The notes under the pieces were generated by a model that had not been told where the DNA came from, made no database searches, and worked only from the letters and a program-made list of their open reading frames with translations. Positions 1-6,500 of a stretch of DNA of 12,034 nucleotides are shown here, in pieces. Location: NCBI GenBank assembly GCA_038214085.1, contig JBBQSF010000097.1:1-12034 (forward strand), written 5' to 3'. The stretch is from JBBQSF01 sp038214085. Lineage in GTDB: Bacteria; Bacteroidota; Bacteroidia; Bacteroidales; CG2-30-32-10. The position numbers and the translations under genes were made by a program. The first letter of the stretch is position 1; each line of letters starts with the position of its first letter.

Positions 1-137
1 TGTGAAATATGTAATATTTTTCAGTTAAAGTGTAATAAATTAAAGTCTAATAGCTTCTAATTTTGTATAAAAGTTTTTATTAATCAGAAGACCCAGTTTT
101 GACTAGTGCAGAAATCGAATTAAAAAAATAAAACCCC

Positions 138-308
138 ATGAAAAAAAAACGGTATAACGGCTCTGAATTATTAAAAGAATTCAAGTCGTATAATGACAAT
201 ATCGAATTAGCTAAGTCAAAGTCGCAAATCATTGCTGAAATAGTTAAGACTAGATTTAGCATTAGGAAAAATTTACGCTCCCCTTTTAATTTAACTCCGT
301 TGGCATAA
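138..308 (+). CDS. Possible small hypothetical protein (56 aa)
   Basis: An ATG at 138 opens a 56-codon frame closed by TAA at 306-308. The product is basic, beginning MKKKRYNGSELLKEF, and its middle (about residues 9-40) could form an amphipathic helix with alternating Leu/Ile and Lys/Glu. It has no membrane segment, no Cys and no motif I recognise. Support for coding is modest: the amino-acid mix is protein-like, and the start follows an A-rich leader (taaaaaaataaaacccc) of the kind seen before Bacteroidota genes. There is no Shine-Dalgarno sequence. It might equally be the decayed end of a larger gene or a chance ORF. The opposite strand over 80-262 is also open, but its product looks like a hydrophobic antisense shadow. 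Function unknown. Confidence 0.33.
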   Translation: MKKKRYNGSELLKEFKSYNDNIELAKSKSQIIAEIVKTRFSIRKNLRSPFNLTPLA

Positions 309-414
309 TTGAATTTAATGTTTTCAGTTTTAAAAAAACAATGCCTTAAAAATGGTTAAGTAAAAAGGTTACAGTAGCTATTAACAATATTGAAAAATAT
401 GTGATAGTCGTTTT

Positions 415-450
415 TTGACAGGTAAAAGTGGAACAGATAACAATAAATTG
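415..450 (+). promoter_or_regulatory. Weak promoter-like element upstream of the glucan synthase gene
   Basis: A perfect TTGACA lies at 415-420. It overlaps TTTG at 414-417, which resembles the Bacteroidota -33 element. Downstream there is only a poor -10: AACAAT at 439-444 (18-bp spacer, four of six matches to TATAAT), or, for the Bacteroidota -7 element TAnnTTTG, just a partial TAAATTG at 444-450. It lies about 70-100 bases before the start codon at 518, a plausible distance. In AT-rich DNA such matches arise often by chance, so this is only a candidate. Confidence 0.2.
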
Positions 451-517
451 AGTCATTTTACGAAAGTAGATTGGACTAGGTTTTTTATGTTGAAACTTTT
501 AGAATATTAATTTAATT

Positions 518-3500
518 ATGAAGGTTCCATCTATTACATTTTTTGATATTTTGTCGCGGTTGCGTGTGTATTTTCAGGAAGATAACACCACCCAGAATTT
601 TATGAATCAAGAGCCTCTTCGGTCTGAGTTATTTAGCTCGGGCCAAATGGATAATTATGGCGAAGCATTAGCCCGGTCTCATATACTGCTGAAGAGAAAT
701 TCTCCTGATAAACTGCTGAAAAGACTCGATGATAATGAAAAATCGCTGCTTGAAGTACGAAAACTACTGGTGGAAAGCATCAGGTCGGGCAAACCCGTCA
801 CTCCCGCAGCAGAATGGTTGCTTGATAATTTCTACCTGATAGAAGAACAAGTCGTCATAGCCAGAAAACATTTACCAAAAGGATATAGTGAAGATTTACC
901 TTATTTGGCAGAAGGCATTTCATCTGGTATGCCTCGCGTTTATGATATTATATTAGAAATCATTTCCCATAGCGATGGACGTGTAGATGTAAAAAGTCTT
1001 ATTAGTTTCATCGCAGCATATCAAAAACACACAATACTTTCCCTTGGCGAATTATGGGCAATACCAATCATGCTCCGTCTTGCTGTTATTGAAAACCTTC
1101 GCAGGATTTCCGCGAAAATAGCATTGCACATGATTGATCATAATCTGGCTGATTACTGGGCCGAAAGGATGACAACAACCGTAAATAAAAAACCTGGCGA
1201 CTTAATTTTGACAGTTGCTGATATGGCAAGGTCGAAACCTGTATTGTCCGGTCCTTTTGTTGCGGAGTTCACACGAAAACTACAGGGCAAAGGCCCTCTT
1301 CTGGCACTGCCGCTAAGTTGGATGGAGCAGCAATTGTCCGGTATCGGCAACAGCAGTAACGATATTGTGGGGCAGGAAAACCAAGAGCAGGCAGCCGACC
1401 AGATGTCTGTCCGCAATAGTATCGGCACATTACGTCTTCTTGGTGCGACGGATTGGCGGGATTTTATTGAAACACTCAGCAGCGTGGAGCAGGTTTTGAG
1501 ACAAGATATAACAGGTATCTATCCCATGATGGATTTTGCTACACGCGACAGATACCGGCATGTGGTGGAATTTATATCAAAAACTTGCACTTTATCCGAA
1601 ACAGAAGTAGCACAAAAGGTGCTTGATTTAACGAAAAATCATGAAGACTTAAATCCAAAATCTAAGAGACAGGAACACATTGGTTATTTCCTGATTGATA
1701 AAGGTTTCAAACAAACAGAACAGGCTACGGGTATGCGTTACACGCTGAAACAAAAAATAACCCGTGGGGCCAGAAAGAAGCCCGTATTCCTTTATCTACT
1801 ATCTATTGCTTTTATCGCAATGATTGTTTCTTCAGCAATGGTCTATCTTGCATACAAGTATGGCACCCATCATGGGCTGCTGTTATTGTTGGTTGGTTTG
1901 TTGTCCGTTTCAGGTTCTGCCCAATTGGCAGTTTCTCTGGTGAATTGGTTATCTACTATTTTGGTAAAACCAAAACTTTTACCCCGTATGGATTTCTCCG
2001 GAGGTATTCCTGCTGAATGCAAAACTCTGATTGTAGTTCCTACAATGCTTTCCAATAAATCATACATCGAAGAACTGATTGAAGCACTTGAGATGCGATT
2101 CTTGGCTAACAAGGAAGCCAATTTGCTTTTTGGATTATTAACGGATTTTATGGATGCAGACGCGGCAATCATGCCGGAAGATAATGACTTACTGGAACTT
2201 GTAAGCAATGAGATTATAGCATTGAACCAAAAGTACAAGCAGTCTGAAAATGATGTCTTCTTCCTTTTTCACCGTCCACGGATATGGAATGCCAGGGAGC
2301 ACAAGTGGATGGGGCATGAACGTAAAAGGGGAAAATTATCTGCTTTGAATGCTTTTTTGCGAGGACGGAGTCAGAGTGAATTTTCTTTAGTTATAGGGAA
2401 TCCTCCGCTACTAACAAATGTGAAATATGTCATTACACTTGATTCGGATACGCAACTTCCCAGAGATGCTGCCTGGAAATTTATTGCAACAATGGCGCAT
2501 CCGCTCAATCAAGCAATATATAGTCAGAAAAAAAGGCGTGTAACGGATGGGTATGGTATTCTTCAATCCAGAGTAGCTTCTGGTATTCCTAAACATGCAT
2601 CTTCCTTATATTTACGTATGCAGGGCAATGTTTCGGGGATTGATCCTTATACCCGGGTTTCTTCAGATGTATATCAGGATCTTTTTGGTGAAGGATCTTT
2701 TATCGGAAAAGGAATCTACGATATTGATATATTCGAACAGGCTGTGCACCATGTTTTCCGTGAGAACAGGATCCTAAGCCATGATTTGATCGAAGGTTGC
2801 TATACTCGTTCCGGCTTATTAAGCGATGTGCTTTTATATGATGAAAGTCCTTCGCAATACGGGGCAGATGTCAAGCGACATCATCGGTGGATAAGGGGCG
2901 ACTGGCAAATTGGTGCCTGGATGCTGCCTTTCATAACAGGTAGCAATGGCCGTTTTACAAATAATAAACTTTCAGCTTTATCCAAATGGAAAATTTTTGA
3001 CAACCTCCGCAGAAGCTTGTTGCCTCTGTCCTTATTGATGTTTTTATTAATGGGTTGGTCAATATTGCCTTTCCCTTGGTTCTGGCCTTTAGCGGTTACC
3101 ATCATCCTTCTATTACCAGATATAGCAGCAGCTGGATGGCAATTGATCCACAAACCTATTGATCTGACAGTTAAAGCGCACTTATCCGAAATAGGCATTT
3201 CCGTGAGGGATGTACTGATCCGGTTTATATTCGTCATTGCAGTGCTTCCTTATGAAGCTTATAAATATACAGATGCTGTTTTAAGTGCACTTTGGCGGAT
3301 GATGGTTTCGCATAAAAAACTTTTGGAATGGACACCTTCTGCTTCTGCATTGCACAATACCCGTAACGATGTTTGGTCGGAATATGGATCTATGTGGATT
3401 GCGCCCTTGTTGGCTCTTTCCTGTACCATCTTATTATTGTACATGAATCCTGAGGCTATATACGCTGCAACTCCTGTATTTGTACTATGGTTATTTGCGC

Positions 3501-6500
3501 CTGCCATTGCATGGCGATTGAGTATCCCCGAAATAGAAAAAAAACCAAAACTCTCCGAAGAACAAATTTTGTTCCTACACAAATCCGCACGTAAATCCTG
3601 GTCTTTTTTCGAACAATTTGTAACTGCTGAGGATCAATGGTTACCTCCTGATAATTTTCAGGAACAACCCATTGCTACTATTGCTCACCGTACCTCACCC
3701 ACGAATATTGGCATGGCTTTACTTGCCAATCTTACAGCTTACGATTTTGGCTATATTGCTGGTGGAGAACTGGTGGATAGAAGTAACAATACTTTGCAGG
3801 CTATGCTAAAGCTTGAGCGGTATAAGGGCCATTTTTATAACTGGTATGATACGATATCATTATTGCCGCTTCGTCCTATGTATGTGTCCACTGTAGACAG
3901 TGGCAATCTTACAGGGCACTTGCTCACTTTACGTCAGGGTCTTATAGCCTTGCCCAACCATCCCATATTCAGTAGAGAAATATACAATGGAATCAGAACT
4001 ACAACTAGGATTATCCAAGATTATTCAAAAGGGCAACATGCTGAAATAATAAGAAAAATACTTACTTTATTAAGTAGTGCAAATATAGAAGACAGTTTAT
4101 TAAGCATTACAAAAAAGCATCTTGATGAACTGATTTTGCTTTCTAATGAATTAAGCATTGGTCAGGAAGGCGGCGAAACAGATTTTGATAAATGGGCATT
4201 AAAGTTATCGCAGCAATTGAAAAGTATCCGTAACGATCTGTCACAATTGGTTCCCTGGCTGGATTTATTACCAGCCCCAGCGCATTTCATTCACCTTGCA
4301 AAATTAGACAATATTCCTTCGCTTTTATCCATTCAGAGTACACCTCATTTATTCATGCATCATATTGAAAGTTATGAACAACAGGAAAATAATCCTGCAG
4401 AAATGGAATGGCTAATTAAGATGCGTGCATTTTTAACAGAGGCAAGCAGCCTGGCCACAGAAAGAATTACTTTGCTTGAGGAAATAATTGAACAATGCGA
4501 ACAATTAAGTGATGTTGAGTATGATTTCCTGTTTGACAAAGCAACCAATCTGTTGAGAATAGGTTATAATGTTGAAGACCGCAGAAAGGATAACGGTTCT
4601 TATGATCTGCTTGCCTCTGAAGCAAGGTTTGGAGTTTTTGTTGCCATTGCACAGGGAAAACTGCCGCAGGAAAGTTGGTTTGCTTTAGGCCGTTTACTTA
4701 CAAATTCTGGCGGAGAGCCGACATTAATATCCTGGAGCGGGTCCATGTTTGAATACCTTATGCCGCAACTTATCATGCCCTCTTATGAAAACACATTGTT
4801 ATTTCAAACCAATAAAGCAACAGTAAAACGACAAATTGAATATGCAGGTCAGCGGGGAGTCCCCTGGGGCATTTCAGAATCTGCATATAATATGGTAGAT
4901 GCAAACCTGAATTATCAGTACCGCGCATTTGGTGTACCAGGCCTCGGGCTGAAACGAGGATTGGAAGAAGATCTCGTTATCGCACCTTATGCTTCCATGA
5001 TGGCATTGATGGTAAAGCCCAGAAAAGCGTGCGATAACCTGCAATTATTGTCAGCTGAAGGATTTGTAGGGGAGTTTGGCTTCTTTGAGGCCATAGATTA
5101 TACTGCGAGCCGTTTGCCAAGGGGAAATAAATATAGTATTGTTCAATCGTATATGGCGCACCACCAAGGTATGGGGCTACTTTCGCTGGCTTATCTCCTA
5201 CTGAATAAGCCTATGCAGCAAAGGTTTGTATCGGAACTTCGTTTTCAGGCTACATTATTGTTGCTTCAGGAACGTATACCCCGAGCCACACTTTTTTATG
5301 CAAATACAGCAGACCAAATCGATACACATATTGCAACTACAGATATACAATTACGAAGAATCACCACCGCCAACACTCCGATTCCGGAAATTCAGCTATT
5401 AAGCAATGGCCGTTATCAGGTTATGATTACTAATTCCGGTGGCGGATACAGTCGCTGGAAAGATATAGCTGTTTCTCGCTGGAGGGAAGACACCACGAAG
5501 GATGACCGTGGCATTTTTTGTTATATTAAAGACATAAACAGTGGTGCATTCTGGTCCAATACATATCAGCCAACATTGCATCCTGCCAAAGGTTATGAAG
5601 TAATATTTTCCCAGGGACATGTTGAATTCTTCAGACAGGATTATGGGATTGATACCAAAACAGAAATAGTGATTTCACCTGAGGATGACACGGAAATGAG
5701 AAGGATCAAGATCACGAACAGATCCCAATCAATAAGAGTTATAGAAGTTACAAGTTATGCTGAAATCGTAATGGCAAGCCAGGCTTCTGATGAATCACAT
5801 CAGGTTTTTAGTAATCTATTTGTCCAGACTGAAATAATTCCAGAACTCAATGCTGTTTTTTGCTCCAGGCGACCTCGTTCCGAGGAGGAAAAACCGCCAT
5901 GGATGTTTCACCTATTGGACGCTCGTGGGGTTACGGTTGAAGCGGTATCTTATGAAACAGACCGCATGCAGTTTATTGGCAGAGGAAAAACGCTGGCACA
6001 CCCGCAAGCCATGAATGTTGATGTACTTTCAGGCAATCAGGGATCGGTATTGGATCCTATCGCATCTATTCGCTTCCGTTTTAGTTTGAAGGCTAACCAA
6101 ACGGCCACCATTGACTTAATTTATGGAATAAGTGAGACAAAAGAAGCATGTGAAGTTTTAATGCATAAATACCTTGACAGGCATCTGAAAAATCGTGCTT
6201 TTGAGCTTTCCTGGACTCATAGCCAGGTAGTACTGCGGCAAATTAAAGCAACGGAAACTGATGCTCAATTATATAATCGCTTAGCTGCTTCTGTTATTTA
6301 CGCCAATCCTAACTTACGTGGTGAAGCAGCAGTTCTCAAAAGTAATCTCAGGGGACAGTCGGGGTTATGGAGTCATTCTGTTTCCGGCGACCTGCCTATA
6401 ATATTATTGCGGATATACGACCCCGAAAATATGGATATTGTCAGGCAGATGGTTCAGGCACATGCATACTGGCGATTAAAAGGACTTGCTGTTGACCTTG

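Larger units (their letters stand above)
1..517. other. AT-rich region upstream of the glucan synthase gene
   Basis: This stretch is very AT-rich: hand counts give 12 G+C of 60 at positions 1-60 and 14 of 60 at 301-360. It contains one possible small ORF (138-308, listed separately) and otherwise no coding stretch I can support on either strand. I see no tRNA, riboswitch-like fold, IS end or strong terminator. An 8-bp perfect palindrome, CAATATTG, lies at 385-392 but has no flanking symmetry and is probably chance in DNA of this composition. The region 309-517 is the likely place for the promoter and leader of the large downstream gene. Confidence 0.6.

Noticed and set aside
80..262. Minus-strand 60-codon ORF with a hydrophobic product
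   Set aside because: It is antisense to the Lys-rich plus-strand ORF at 138-308, which makes the complement rich in Phe/Leu. It has no recognisable domain and no good start context.
385..392. CAATATTG palindrome as a regulator-binding site
   Set aside because: It is only 8 bp, has no extended symmetry or second copy nearby, and is likely by chance in DNA this AT-rich.
3591..5200. A glucoamylase (starch-degrading) function for the middle domain
   Set aside because: The Pfam-style name 'glycoamylase-like' is misleading here. The region sits inside an NdvB architecture and has the SEAR and WGISESAYN glutamates of the cyclisation domain, so ring closure fits better.
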